DNA from: [Muricauda] lutisoli (nom. illeg.)
GTDB taxonomy: Bacteria; Bacteroidota; Bacteroidia; Flavobacteriales; Flavobacteriaceae
Direction: 5' to 3'
NCBI RefSeq assembly: GCF_017313105.1
Contig: NZ_JAFLND010000002.1
Span: forward strand, 372,001-436,000
Length of the DNA stretch: 64,000 nucleotides
In this document: positions 38,548-46,675 of the stretch, piece after piece
Layout of the letters: every line of letters begins with the position of its first letter
How positions within the stretch are numbered: the first letter of the stretch is position 1
Program-made: the position numbers and the translations under genes
Notes under the pieces: generated by a model
The model's input: the letters and a program-made list of their open reading frames with translations, nothing else
The model's database searches: none
Told to the model about the DNA's origin: nothing

Positions 38548-40341
38548 TTACTTGTGAAAGGTTCGATAGATTTTCTTTGCTTTTGATTCTCCTACCGCAG
38601 CTGTCAAATTTTCGAGGGATGCTTCTTTTATCCGCTTAACGGATTTAAAGCTCTTTAATAATTGTTGGGCGGTCTTTTCACCTATACCTTCAATATTAAC
38701 CAATTCTGAACTAATAGCACCTTTACTTCTTTTGTTTCTATGATGTGTAATGCCAAATCTGTGGGCTTCGTTCCTCAGCTGTTGGATTATTTTTAAACTC
38801 TCCGATCTTTTGTCCAAATACAAAGGCACTGGATCATCTGGAAAATAAATTTCTTCCAAACGTTTGGCTATGCCCACAATCGCAATTTTTCCCCGAAGCC
38901 CCAACAACTCCAGACTCTTTAAAGCTGATGACAATTGTCCTTTCCCGCCATCAATCACTATAAGTTGAGGCAACGGTTCCTCTTCATTCAATAATCGTTT
39001 GTACCTTCTAAAAACGACCTCTTCCATACTGGCGAAATCATCCGGTCCTTCTACCGTTTTAATGTTAAAGTGACGGTAGTCCTTTTTGGATGGTTTCCCA
39101 TCTTTAAAAACGACACATGCCGCAACTGGATTGCTTCCCTGTATATTCGAGTTGTCAAAACACTCTATATGACGTGGTTCTTCGGACAAGCGCAGATCGG
39201 ATTTCATTTGGGACATGATTCGTTTGGTATGCCGATCAGGGTCTGTGATCTTTATTTGCTTTAGCCTATCTTGACGGTAGAATCTGGCATTCCTTTCCGA
39301 AAGATCCAAAATCCTACGTTTGTCTCCCAGCTTGGGCAATGTCACTTTTAAGTCTCCATCCACGGTAACGGGGAATGGCAGATAGATTTCTTTAGAGGTT
39401 GAATTGAAACGCTGCCGAATCTCGGTAATGCCCAATTGCAGTAATTCCTCATCCGTTTCGTCCAGCTTTTTCTTTATTTCCAAGGTATGTGAACGGATTA
39501 TGGCACCGTGGGAAATCTGTAAAAAATTGACATACCCGTATGTTTCATCGGAAATGATCGTAAAGACATCCACATTGTTGATTTTTGGATTTACCACTGT
39601 GGATTTTGCCTGATAATTTTCCAATACATCGATCTTGTCTTTAACTCGTTGCGCCTTTTCAAACTCCATTTCTTCGGCAAAGCCGTTCATTTGTTGCTTA
39701 AAGGTCTGAATGGAATTTTTTAAATTCCCTTTGATGATCTGCCTAATGTCCTCGATTTGATCGTGATATTCCTTTTCCGTCTGAAATCCCTCGCAAGGCC
39801 CCAGGCAATTGCCCAAATGATAATCCAAGCACACTTTGTATTTTCCCGCCTCTATTTTTTCCTCGGACAGATCGTAATTACAGGTGCGCAAGGGGTACAG
39901 GCTCTTGATCAGGTCCAAGAGTGTCCGTACCGTTTTCATGCTCGTGTATGGGCCAAAGTATTCGGAACCGTCCTTAATCAACTTGCGGGTAGAGAACACC
40001 CTGGGGAACCTTTCATTTTTGATACATATCCACGGATAGGATTTATCGTCCTTTAGCAAAACATTATATCTGGGCAACAATTTTTTGATCAGATTGTTTT
40101 CGAGCAGAAGAGCATCTGACTCTGTTGGCACAACAATATGTTTTATGGAATGTATCTTCTTTACAAGAACACGTGTTTTACCATATTCCTGCTTTTTATT
40201 AAAATAAGAAGAAACACGCTTTTTAAGGTTTTTGGCTTTGCCCACATACAGAATTTTTCCATCGGCATCATAAAATTGATAAACTCCAGGATTGTTGGGA
40301 AGGGAACTTAACTGTACTTTTAAGGATACCGATTTGGACAT
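38548..40341 (-). CDS. uvrC: Excinuclease ABC subunit C
   Basis: Makes the dual incisions of nucleotide excision repair with UvrA and UvrB. The 597-residue product has the GIY-YIG nuclease domain at residues about 14-95 (GVYQFYDADGKILYVGKAKNLKKRV), a UvrB-binding UVR helix pair about 205-240, the RNase H-like endonuclease domain with the IECFDNSNIQG and VIDGGKGQLSSAL motifs, and a helix-hairpin-helix pair at the C-terminus (LVNIEGIGEKTAQQLLKSF). All catalytic motifs are present. It is followed at once by the patatin gene, and upstream lies a 348-base structured spacer shared with the divergent small ORF/folate gene pair. Confidence 0.97.
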   Translation of the reverse strand: MSKSVSLKVQLSSLPNNPGVYQFYDADGKILYVGKAKNLKKRVSSYFNKKQEYGKTRVLVKKIHSIKHIVVPTESDALLLENNLIKKLLPRYNVLLKDDKSYPWICIKNERFPRVFSTRKLIKDGSEYFGPYTSMKTVRTLLDLIKSLYPLRTCNYDLSEEKIEAGKYKVCLDYHLGNCLGPCEGFQTEKEYHDQIEDIRQIIKGNLKNSIQTFKQQMNGFAEEMEFEKAQRVKDKIDVLENYQAKSTVVNPKINNVDVFTIISDETYGYVNFLQISHGAIIRSHTLEIKKKLDETDEELLQLGITEIRQRFNSTSKEIYLPFPVTVDGDLKVTLPKLGDKRRILDLSERNARFYRQDRLKQIKITDPDRHTKRIMSQMKSDLRLSEEPRHIECFDNSNIQGSNPVAACVVFKDGKPSKKDYRHFNIKTVEGPDDFASMEEVVFRRYKRLLNEEEPLPQLIVIDGGKGQLSSALKSLELLGLRGKIAIVGIAKRLEEIYFPDDPVPLYLDKRSESLKIIQQLRNEAHRFGITHHRNKRSKGAISSELVNIEGIGEKTAQQLLKSFKSVKRIKEASLENLTAAVGESKAKKIYRTFHK

Positions 40342-40460
40342 ATGAGCTCTAAAAAGTGAACTTTTTTGACTTTACAACAAAGTTATATTTTAATTACCGT
40401 GATTATTGTTAAACTTAATCAATTACTTGTTTGAATGGATAAACATTGATAATCATCCAA

Positions 40461-40577
40461 CAATTCTTGCAAGAATACACGAAACCAGAATTTTAAAGTA
40501 GTTTTTTAAAGAAATTGAAACCAGGGTTTTTCCATTAAAAAACTACGGAAAACTTGCAAACGAACAGTTAAGAATTG
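40461..40577. ncRNA. Candidate structured RNA (extended interrupted hairpin)
   Basis: CAATTCTTGCAAG (40461-40473) can pair with CTTGCAA (40553-40559) plus GAATTG (40572-40577), leaving a 12-base bulge. Inside, GTAGTTTTTTAA (40498-40509) is an exact inverted repeat of TTAAAAAACTAC (40535-40546), and AAACC/GGTTT can pair at the tip. A closing stem, an asymmetric internal loop of 24 and 6 bases and a terminal stem recall 6S RNA, and 6S genes precede the folate cyclo-ligase gene in gammaproteobacteria. No promoter or terminator is evident and the strand is undetermined, so it may instead be a DNA-level regulatory structure. Confidence 0.35.
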
Positions 40578-40608
40578 GTCTAAATTGTTAAACGGTTGCT
40601 AAAAATTA

Positions 40609-40638
40609 TGCATTTCATCGATAAAAAGTGCATTTCAT
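40609..40638. promoter_or_regulatory. Paired direct repeats, possible activator site
   Basis: TGCATTTCAT occurs at 40609-40618 and again at 40629-40638, exactly 20 bases apart start to start, 51 bases before the small ORF. Identical repeats two helical turns apart are typical of sites for dimeric activators such as LytTR or response-regulator types. Confidence 0.45.
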
Positions 40639-40689
40639 GGTATAGTTTTCAATTGTTTTACTTACATTTAACCATATAAATACAATCCT

Positions 40690-40779
40690 ATGGAAAACTA
40701 TATTATCGTTTTGGGAATGTACCTGATTTTGATGCTTTTCTTCAAAATCTTTTTCTCCGTGGCAACAAAAGAAGAATAA
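40690..40779 (+). CDS. Small single-span membrane protein (29 residues)
   Basis: An ORF of 29 codons reading MENYIIVLGMYLILMLFFKI and then FFSVATKEE. It has an acidic N-terminal tip, one strongly hydrophobic helix (about residues 5-24) with a Lys inside, and a charged tail, the usual form of a small membrane protein. It begins 52 bases after a direct-repeat pair and ends 43 bases before the 5-formyl-THF cyclo-ligase gene on the same strand, so the two may be cotranscribed. I do not recognise a family. Evidence for expression is only composition and position; a chance ORF remains possible. Confidence 0.45.
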   Translation: MENYIIVLGMYLILMLFFKIFFSVATKEE

Positions 40780-40822
40780 TAGGTCATTTACCCAAAACAA
40801 CCCCAAAATCTTCAACAGTAAT

Positions 40823-41386
40823 ATGTTGAAACGTGAACTAAGAAAAAAATACAAAAAACTGAGAGCGGAAATTTCCCCAACAAAAGCCTCAGATTTAAGT
40901 TTGATTTTAGTGAACACCTTACTTCAAATCCCAATTTGGGATTTTTTTTATTTCCATACATTTTTGAGCATCGAAGAAAAAAACGAGGTAGATACGTTGC
41001 CCTTGATAACCCTATTGCAGGGCAAGGATAAAAATGTGGTTGTTCCCAAAGTAATAGGGAAAAATACCATGGAAAACTATTTGCTCACCGATAATACCTC
41101 TTTAAAATTAAGTGATTGGGGGGTTCCAGAGCCAGTGGACGGCATTGAAATTCCAGAAACCAAGATCGATGTGGTTTTTGTGCCACTTTTAGCTTTTGAT
41201 CTCCAAGGGAATCGTGTAGGATATGGAAAAGGGTTTTATGATACCTTCTTGAACAAGTGCGGAAAAGAAACCGTTAAAATTGGATTGTCGTTCTTCAATG
41301 CCGAAGACGAACCTATTTCTGATATTAATGAAAATGATATAAAATTGGACTACTGCGTTACACCAGAAAGGATTTATGAATTCTGA
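40823..41386 (+). CDS. 5-formyltetrahydrofolate cyclo-ligase
   Basis: Converts 5-formyl-THF to 5,10-methenyl-THF with ATP, returning the storage folate to the active pool. The 187-residue product has the basic N-terminal LKRELRKKYKKLR helix, the VVPKVIGKNTMENYL region, FVPLLAFDLQGNRVGYGKGFYD with the family's ATP/phosphate loop (GYGKGFYD), and a C-terminal CVTPERIYEF. Length and motifs are standard. It overlaps the convergent lspA gene by 13 bases. Upstream lie the 29-residue ORF and the structured region. It links with fhs at 8.8 kb in formyl-folate metabolism. Confidence 0.95.
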   Translation: MLKRELRKKYKKLRAEISPTKASDLSLILVNTLLQIPIWDFFYFHTFLSIEEKNEVDTLPLITLLQGKDKNVVVPKVIGKNTMENYLLTDNTSLKLSDWGVPEPVDGIEIPETKIDVVFVPLLAFDLQGNRVGYGKGFYDTFLNKCGKETVKIGLSFFNAEDEPISDINENDIKLDYCVTPERIYEF

Positions 41387-42024
41387 TCGGTAACTCCCTC
41401 TTTCTTCTCATCTTGCTTTGGAAATGCTTTTTTGTTGAACACGATCAATATTCCAACTCCAGTGCTTATTGCTGTATCGGCAACGTTGAACACTGGTTCA
41501 AAAAAGCGAAAACGTTGACCTCCAACGGAAGGTACCCAATCTGGCCACGTAGTATCCACCAAAGGAAAGTAGAGCATATCCACTACTTTACCATGAAATA
41601 AGCTCCCATAAGTTTCATTGGCAAATAGTGTAGCTACCTGCCCATTACTGTGATCAAAAATAATCCCGTAAAAAACGGAATCGATAATGTTGCCCACTGC
41701 CCCGGCGAAAATTAGGGAAACGGCCAAAATCAGCGTTCTCGGTGATTGTTTTCTAATAATATCCCATAACCAATATCCAATTCCAAAGACCGCAAAAATT
41801 CGGAAAATGGTCAAGATCAATTTTCCGACAGATTCTGAGATGGGCAAAATATCGCTTAATTTTGTGCCCCAAGCAGCCCCTTCGTTCTCGATAAAAAGAA
41901 TTTTGAACCAACTGAACACTTCATGGGCCTCTCCTAGGATAAAACTGGTTTTAATATAAACCTTGCTAATCTGGTCCACGAGCAGGATCAGTATTATGAT
42001 AATAAGGGACTTCTTTAAATTCAT
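41374..42024 (-). CDS. lspA: Lipoprotein signal peptidase II
   Basis: Inner-membrane aspartic protease that cuts prolipoprotein signal peptides before the lipidated Cys; it serves the many lipoproteins seen in this window. The 216-residue product has four membrane segments (about 6-24, 70-90, 98-118 and 180-198), the N-terminal DQISK region, and the catalytic Asp pair in GNIIDSVFYG and FNVADTAIS. It is longer than the E. coli enzyme because of an extra periplasmic loop, which is usual for Bacteroidota. It is the last gene of the run ileS - DksA-like - exported protein - lspA. Its 3' end overlaps the folate cyclo-ligase gene. Confidence 0.97.
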   Translation of the reverse strand: MNLKKSLIIIILILLVDQISKVYIKTSFILGEAHEVFSWFKILFIENEGAAWGTKLSDILPISESVGKLILTIFRIFAVFGIGYWLWDIIRKQSPRTLILAVSLIFAGAVGNIIDSVFYGIIFDHSNGQVATLFANETYGSLFHGKVVDMLYFPLVDTTWPDWVPSVGGQRFRFFEPVFNVADTAISTGVGILIVFNKKAFPKQDEKKEGVTDQNS

Positions 42025-42057
42025 GCTTTTACTAAAAGGATTGCAAAAATATAGATA

Positions 42058-42678
42058 TTATTTTGTTTTCGTCAGGAAGATGTTTCCTTCTATTGTCTTA
42101 AGAACAAATTGATTGTAACCAGAAGGGATGTCCTCGGTTTCCACTTTTCCATAAACACTCTCGGCCATGATCTCACCGTTTGGGGCCGATAGCAAAATAT
42201 CTCCTGTTTGTGTTATTACCTCTACAGATTCCGAAACATCTTCCAAGGTACATCGTCCATCAGATAAAGTAACATTCAAATCTTCATATTTTCCAGTGGC
42301 ATATAAGTTGGTATTGGTTCCAAAAACATTCACACTTTTATATTCCGGAACACTGATTTCCAGGGCAATGGAAACCACTTTATGGGCACTGAGCTTATCG
42401 TTGGGGTTTATAAAAAGAGGTTGGAAATCTGCACTTATCATGGCAGTAGTACCGCTTTGCTCTATGGAAATCAATAAATCTTTGGCATACTCGCCCTCCA
42501 TACTCGCGGAAACCTGAACTTCATCAGAAGATGACGTTTTTAAATCAATTCGGTAACAATATTGAGCATCAATTTGAATGGTTTCTGTTCGGGGGCCGAT
42601 AAAAGCCTTCCTTACTAATTTTTGCGCGTGAAGATTCACGAGCGTAAAAAAAACCAACAAAAACAACAACGCCCTCAT
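42058..42678 (-). CDS. Exported beta-helix-like hypothetical protein
   Basis: Periplasmic or surface protein of 206 residues with a signal peptide (about 1-19, ending NLHAQ). The mature protein is beta-rich, with repeating short strands in KSVNVFGTNTNLYATGKYEDLNVTLSDG and VEVITQTGDILLSAPNGEIMAESVYGKVE, similar in style to DUF4097-type head-to-tail beta-helix proteins. Function unknown. The ATG at 42678 is preferred over 42732, since the longer reading would start in the DksA-like gene's terminator. It lies between the DksA-like gene and lspA on the same strand, downstream of that terminator. Confidence 0.72.
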   Translation of the reverse strand: MRALLFLLVFFTLVNLHAQKLVRKAFIGPRTETIQIDAQYCYRIDLKTSSSDEVQVSASMEGEYAKDLLISIEQSGTTAMISADFQPLFINPNDKLSAHKVVSIALEISVPEYKSVNVFGTNTNLYATGKYEDLNVTLSDGRCTLEDVSESVEVITQTGDILLSAPNGEIMAESVYGKVETEDIPSGYNQFVLKTIEGNIFLTKTK

Positions 42679-42682
42679 AAAG

Positions 42683-42704
42683 AAAAAACGCCCGAAGGCG
42701 TTTT
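42683..42704 (-). terminator. Intrinsic terminator of the DksA-like gene
   Basis: AAAACGCC and GGCGTTTT arms around a four-base loop; on the minus strand the loop is TTCG and the stem ends in six T. It starts two bases after the stop codon of the DksA-like gene and four bases before the next start codon. Confidence 0.85.
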
Positions 42705-42706
42705 GA

Positions 42707-43090
42707 TTATTTCTGCATATTCTTCGCCTCAATGCTCAACGTAGCATGGGGCACAAGCTTTAAACGCTCTTTGTTGATGAGCTTTCCGGTTACTCTGCAG
42801 ATACCGTATGTTTTGTTCTCAATACGCAACAAAGCGTTTTTAAGATCACGAATAAACTTTTCTTGACGGATAGCCAACTGAGTGTTCGCCTCCTTGCTCA
42901 TGGTCTCGGAGCCTTCTTCGAATGCCTTGAATGTTGGTGAGGTATCATCCGTACCATTGTTACCGTCATTCATATAGGAACTTTTTAAAAGCTCTAAATG
43001 TTTTTTGGCCTTCTCTATTTTTTCCTCGATCAGGGTTCTGAATTCCGCAAGGTCCTTGTCGGAGTATCTTACTTTTGAATCTTCTGCCAT
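42707..43090 (-). CDS. TraR/DksA-family protein with degenerate zinc finger
   Basis: RNA polymerase-associated regulator of the DksA/TraR type, 127 residues: an N-terminal coiled coil (about 10-75, LAEFRTLIEEKIEKAKKHLELLKSSY), the central ALLRIENKTYGICRVTGKLI turn, and a C-terminal helix. The four-Cys zinc finger of DksA is reduced to a single Cys (YGICRVTG); the PHATLSIEAK end has Ser and Ala where the second Cys pair should be. This is a common Bacteroidota form, so the fold is probably held without zinc. Whether it answers ppGpp like DksA is not known. It follows ileS after four bases and is ended by its own terminator. Confidence 0.88.
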   Translation of the reverse strand: MAEDSKVRYSDKDLAEFRTLIEEKIEKAKKHLELLKSSYMNDGNNGTDDTSPTFKAFEEGSETMSKEANTQLAIRQEKFIRDLKNALLRIENKTYGICRVTGKLINKERLKLVPHATLSIEAKNMQK

Positions 43091-43094
43091 TTTC

Positions 43095-46000
43095 TTAATG
43101 TTTTTGAATAAACAATTTTGTGTTCACCTCATCAAAGGCTATTGCAACACCTTCTTCAAGTTTCTCTTCAAAGTTGAGCTCGGCGGTCAAAGTTTCCGTT
43201 TTGATATACTCCTCATTACTGGAAACAGCATTTTCCACTAGGCCGTCCTTCAATATTTTGATATCAATTTTATCTGTTACCTCAAACCCTGATTCCTTTC
43301 GCAGATTCTGGATTCGGTTCACAAGTTCCCTTGCGATTCCTTCTTTCCTCAAAGTTTCATCAATGGTCACATCCAAAGCAACGGTCAACGCACCAGAGCT
43401 GGCCACCAACCAACCTTCGATGTCCTGGGAACTAATCTCTACATCGGTTAACTGTAAATTAACGGTTTTATTTTCCAACTGTAGCAATAATTCTCCCTCG
43501 CGTTCAATTTTTTGTATGTCTTCTTGTCCCAGTTTTGATACTGCCGTCGCGATAGCCTTCATATCCTTACCAAATTTTGGGCCCAAAACCTTAAAGTTGG
43601 GTTTAATTTGTTTTACAAGCACTCCGGAAGCATCGTCCAACATCTCGATCTCCTTCACGTTCACCTCAGATTTCACCAAGTTGGAAACTGCTTCAATATC
43701 GCTTCTTTGCTGATCGTCCAAAACAGGGATCATAATTTTTTGAAGCGGTTGGCGCACTTTTATTTTCTCCTTTTGACGAATGGAAAGTACCAAAGAAGAT
43801 ATTTTCTGTGCCAACTGCATCTTACGCTCCAAGTCCTTGTTTACCATATTGGAATCAAAAACCGGGAATGTTGCCAAATGCACACTTTCAAAACCTTCCT
43901 TTTTAGTGGTGGAGTCCAAATCCCTGTATAATTGATCCATAAAGAACGGAGCAATCGGTGCAGATAATTTGGCCACTGTGGACAAGCAAGTGTAAAGCGT
44001 TTGGTAAGCGGAAATCTTATCCGTTTGATAGTCTCCCTTCCAGAAGCGTCTCCTGCTCAATCGAACATACCAGTTACTCAAGTTTTCCTGAACATAATCG
44101 GAAATCATTCTAGCGGCACGGGTAGCTTCGTAATCTCCGTAAGCCTCGTCCACATTTTTGATCAAGGTGTGGAGCTCGGACAAGATCCATTGATCTATCT
44201 CCGGCCTTTCTTCCAAAGGCATATCAGCTTCGGAATAGTCAAATTCATCAATATTGGCATAAAGTGCCATAAAGGAATAGGTGTTGTAAAGCGTTCCAAA
44301 GAACTTTCGTTTCACCTCAACAATTCCTTCTATATCAAACTTAAGGTTGTCCCATGGGTTGGCATTGGAAATCATGTACCAGCGTGTGGCATCGGGGCCA
44401 TGTTCCGGCAATACCTCGAACGGGTCTACTGCATTGCCCAATCGCTTGGACATTTTTTTACCTTCCTTGTCCAGAACCAGTCCATTGGATACCACATTCT
44501 TATAGGCAACACTATCAAAAACCATAGTTCCGATGGCGTGCAAGGTATAGAACCAACCACGGGTTTGGTCAACCCCTTCCGCGATAAAATCTGCAGGGAA
44601 CGCCACTCCATCGTCTATCAGTTCGTTGTTTTCAAAGGGATAATGCCATTGCGCATAGGGCATAGAGCCACTATCGAACCAAACGTCGATAAGGTCTGCC
44701 TCACGCTTCATAGGCTGTCCCGATGGTGAAACCAAGGTAATGCCGTCCACTATATTCTTGTGCAAGTCGATTTTATCGTAGTTTTCCTCGCTCATATCGC
44801 CAACCACAAAATCTTCAAAAACGTCCTTGTCCATCACACCCGCCTCAACGGCTTTGACCATTTCTGACTTCAACTCTTCCACGGAACCTATCATCAATTC
44901 CTCTTTACCATCTTCGGTACGCCAAATAGGCAACGGAATGCCCCAATATCTTGATCGTGATAGGTTCCAGTCGTTTGCATTGGCCAACCAATTCCCGAAA
45001 CGCCCTTCCCCAGTGGATTTTGGCTTCCAGTTGATGGTCTGGTTCAATTCAAACATACGGTCCTTAACATCGGTCACCTTGATGAACCAAGAGTTCAGAG
45101 GGTAATAAAGGATAGGTTTGTCCGTACGCCAGCAATTTGGATAGCTGTGCACGTATTTTTCGACCTTAAAGGCCTTGTTCTCTATTTTTAGTTTGATGGC
45201 GATCTCTACATCAATCGACTTTTCGGGTGCTTCGCCCTCATCGTAATATTCGTTCTTCACGTACTTGCCGCCAAACTCTTTCATTTCAGGCCTGAACTTC
45301 CCTTGAAGGTCTACCAACGGAACTGGGTTGTCGTTTTCGTCCAAAACCAACATAGGGGGAATCTCCGGCGTAGCTTGTTTTGCCACCAATGCATCGTCCG
45401 CACCAAAGGTAGGTGCAGTATGCACGATTCCCGTACCATCTTCAGTGGTCACAAAATCTCCAGAAATTATCCTAAAGGCATTCTCTGGATTTTGGTAGGG
45501 CTGTACATAATCTATCAATTGCTCGTACTGGATGCCTACCAAGTCTTTCCCCACAAAGGATTCTCCTACCAAATAAGGAATCTTTTTGTCTCCTTCTTTA
45601 AATGATTTCAATTCTACCTCGGTCTCCACTTGGGTAAACTTTCCAGAAAAATTGTAGCCTACCAAGTTTTTAGCAACTATTACATTGATAGGCTCAAACG
45701 TGTATTGGTTGTATGATTTAACCCATACATATTCAATTTTTGGGCCCACTGTCAGCGCTGTGTTCGATGGAAGGGTCCATGGAGTGGTCGTCCAAGCCAA
45801 AAAGTAGATATCGCCACCTACCGTTTGCAAAAATTCTGGAAGTGAATCGGTTTTGGCCTTGAACTGTGCGGTAACTGTAGTATCCGTCACATCTTGATAT
45901 GTTCCTGGCTGGTTCAGCTCGTGCGAACTTAAGCCGGTACCCGCTTTTGGCGAATAGGGTTGAATGGTATACCCTTTATATATGAGTCCTTTATCGTAGA

Positions 46001-46496
46001 TCTGTTTGAGCAGCCACCAAACGGATTCCATATACTTGGGCTTGTAGGTGATGTACGGGTCGTCCATATCCACCCAATACCCTACTTTCTCGGTCATTTC
46101 GTTCCAAACATCCGTGTAGCGCATTACTGCTTTTTTACAGGCCGCATTGTAATCCTCAACCGATATTTTTTTGCCGATATCTTCTTTAGTAATTCCAAGC
46201 TCCTTTTCCACCCCGATTTCCACAGGCAGTCCGTGGGTATCCCACCCTGCCTTTCTCTTGACTTGGAAGCCTTTCATGGTTTTGTACCGTGGAAAGATAT
46301 CTTTGATGGTACGCGCCATTACGTGGTGAATCCCTGGCATTCCGTTTGCAGATGGTGGTCCTTCGTAAAACACGTAGCTCTCCTTGCCCTCCCTTGTGGA
46401 AACGCTTTTTTCAAAAATTTGTTTGTCTTTCCAAAAGTCAAGAATTTCTTCAGACACTTTTGGCAAATCCAATCCTTTATATTCCGCAAACTTCAT
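43095..46496 (-). CDS. ileS: Isoleucyl-tRNA synthetase with GIHH signature
   Basis: Charges tRNA-Ile with isoleucine. The 1133-residue product has the class I catalytic domain, the CP1 editing domain (WTTTPWTLPSNTALTVGP and FGADDALVA), KMSKS as GKKMSKRLGN near residue 679 and the anticodon-binding domain. The length and the lack of a bacterial-type C-terminal zinc finger fit the IleRS2 (eukaryote-like) type. The class I HXGH signature, expected around residues 55-58, reads Gly-Ile-His-His: the first His and the Gly have changed places. I recall GXHH variants being described in IleRS2 enzymes with extreme mupirocin resistance. It is the only ileS in the window and heads the run to lspA. Confidence 0.97.
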   Translation of the reverse strand: MKFAEYKGLDLPKVSEEILDFWKDKQIFEKSVSTREGKESYVFYEGPPSANGMPGIHHVMARTIKDIFPRYKTMKGFQVKRKAGWDTHGLPVEIGVEKELGITKEDIGKKISVEDYNAACKKAVMRYTDVWNEMTEKVGYWVDMDDPYITYKPKYMESVWWLLKQIYDKGLIYKGYTIQPYSPKAGTGLSSHELNQPGTYQDVTDTTVTAQFKAKTDSLPEFLQTVGGDIYFLAWTTTPWTLPSNTALTVGPKIEYVWVKSYNQYTFEPINVIVAKNLVGYNFSGKFTQVETEVELKSFKEGDKKIPYLVGESFVGKDLVGIQYEQLIDYVQPYQNPENAFRIISGDFVTTEDGTGIVHTAPTFGADDALVAKQATPEIPPMLVLDENDNPVPLVDLQGKFRPEMKEFGGKYVKNEYYDEGEAPEKSIDVEIAIKLKIENKAFKVEKYVHSYPNCWRTDKPILYYPLNSWFIKVTDVKDRMFELNQTINWKPKSTGEGRFGNWLANANDWNLSRSRYWGIPLPIWRTEDGKEELMIGSVEELKSEMVKAVEAGVMDKDVFEDFVVGDMSEENYDKIDLHKNIVDGITLVSPSGQPMKREADLIDVWFDSGSMPYAQWHYPFENNELIDDGVAFPADFIAEGVDQTRGWFYTLHAIGTMVFDSVAYKNVVSNGLVLDKEGKKMSKRLGNAVDPFEVLPEHGPDATRWYMISNANPWDNLKFDIEGIVEVKRKFFGTLYNTYSFMALYANIDEFDYSEADMPLEERPEIDQWILSELHTLIKNVDEAYGDYEATRAARMISDYVQENLSNWYVRLSRRRFWKGDYQTDKISAYQTLYTCLSTVAKLSAPIAPFFMDQLYRDLDSTTKKEGFESVHLATFPVFDSNMVNKDLERKMQLAQKISSLVLSIRQKEKIKVRQPLQKIMIPVLDDQQRSDIEAVSNLVKSEVNVKEIEMLDDASGVLVKQIKPNFKVLGPKFGKDMKAIATAVSKLGQEDIQKIEREGELLLQLENKTVNLQLTDVEISSQDIEGWLVASSGALTVALDVTIDETLRKEGIARELVNRIQNLRKESGFEVTDKIDIKILKDGLVENAVSSNEEYIKTETLTAELNFEEKLEEGVAIAFDEVNTKLFIQKH

Positions 46497-46527
46497 ATAC
46501 TGCTTCTTCTACTAGAATTCAAGTTTG

Positions 46528-46535
46528 CAAAATTA
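46528..46535 (-). promoter_or_regulatory. Candidate -7 promoter element for ileS
   Basis: TAATTTTG on the minus strand fits TAnnTTTG and lies 31 bases before the ileS start. No -33 TTG is found at the normal distance. Confidence 0.45.
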
Positions 46536-46675
46536 TAAATTTAGATGGAATTATACCCTTCATTTTGGCATTAGAATTCACATAATTCCCTTAACCTAAA
46601 TATGATATGCAGCCTATCACCTGTTTACATGAAATTACCTATCTTCCTTCATTATTAACACTTAACCATTTTACT

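Larger units (their letters stand above)
40342..40689. other. Structured gene-free region between uvrC and the small ORF
   Basis: This 348-base divergent spacer contains, in order, a perfect palindrome ATTCTTGCAAGAAT (40463-40476), an extended interrupted hairpin (40461-40577, listed separately) and a pair of identical 10-base direct repeats (40609-40638). The density of exact repeats is the highest in the window. Promoters for uvrC and for the small ORF must also lie here, but I cannot point to a consensus -7 box for either; TACATTTA at 40663-40670 is a weak plus-strand candidate. Confidence 0.6.

Noticed and set aside
44001..44729. Plus-strand ORF of 242 codons
   Set aside because: Antisense to the conserved ileS; no recognisable domain or signal.
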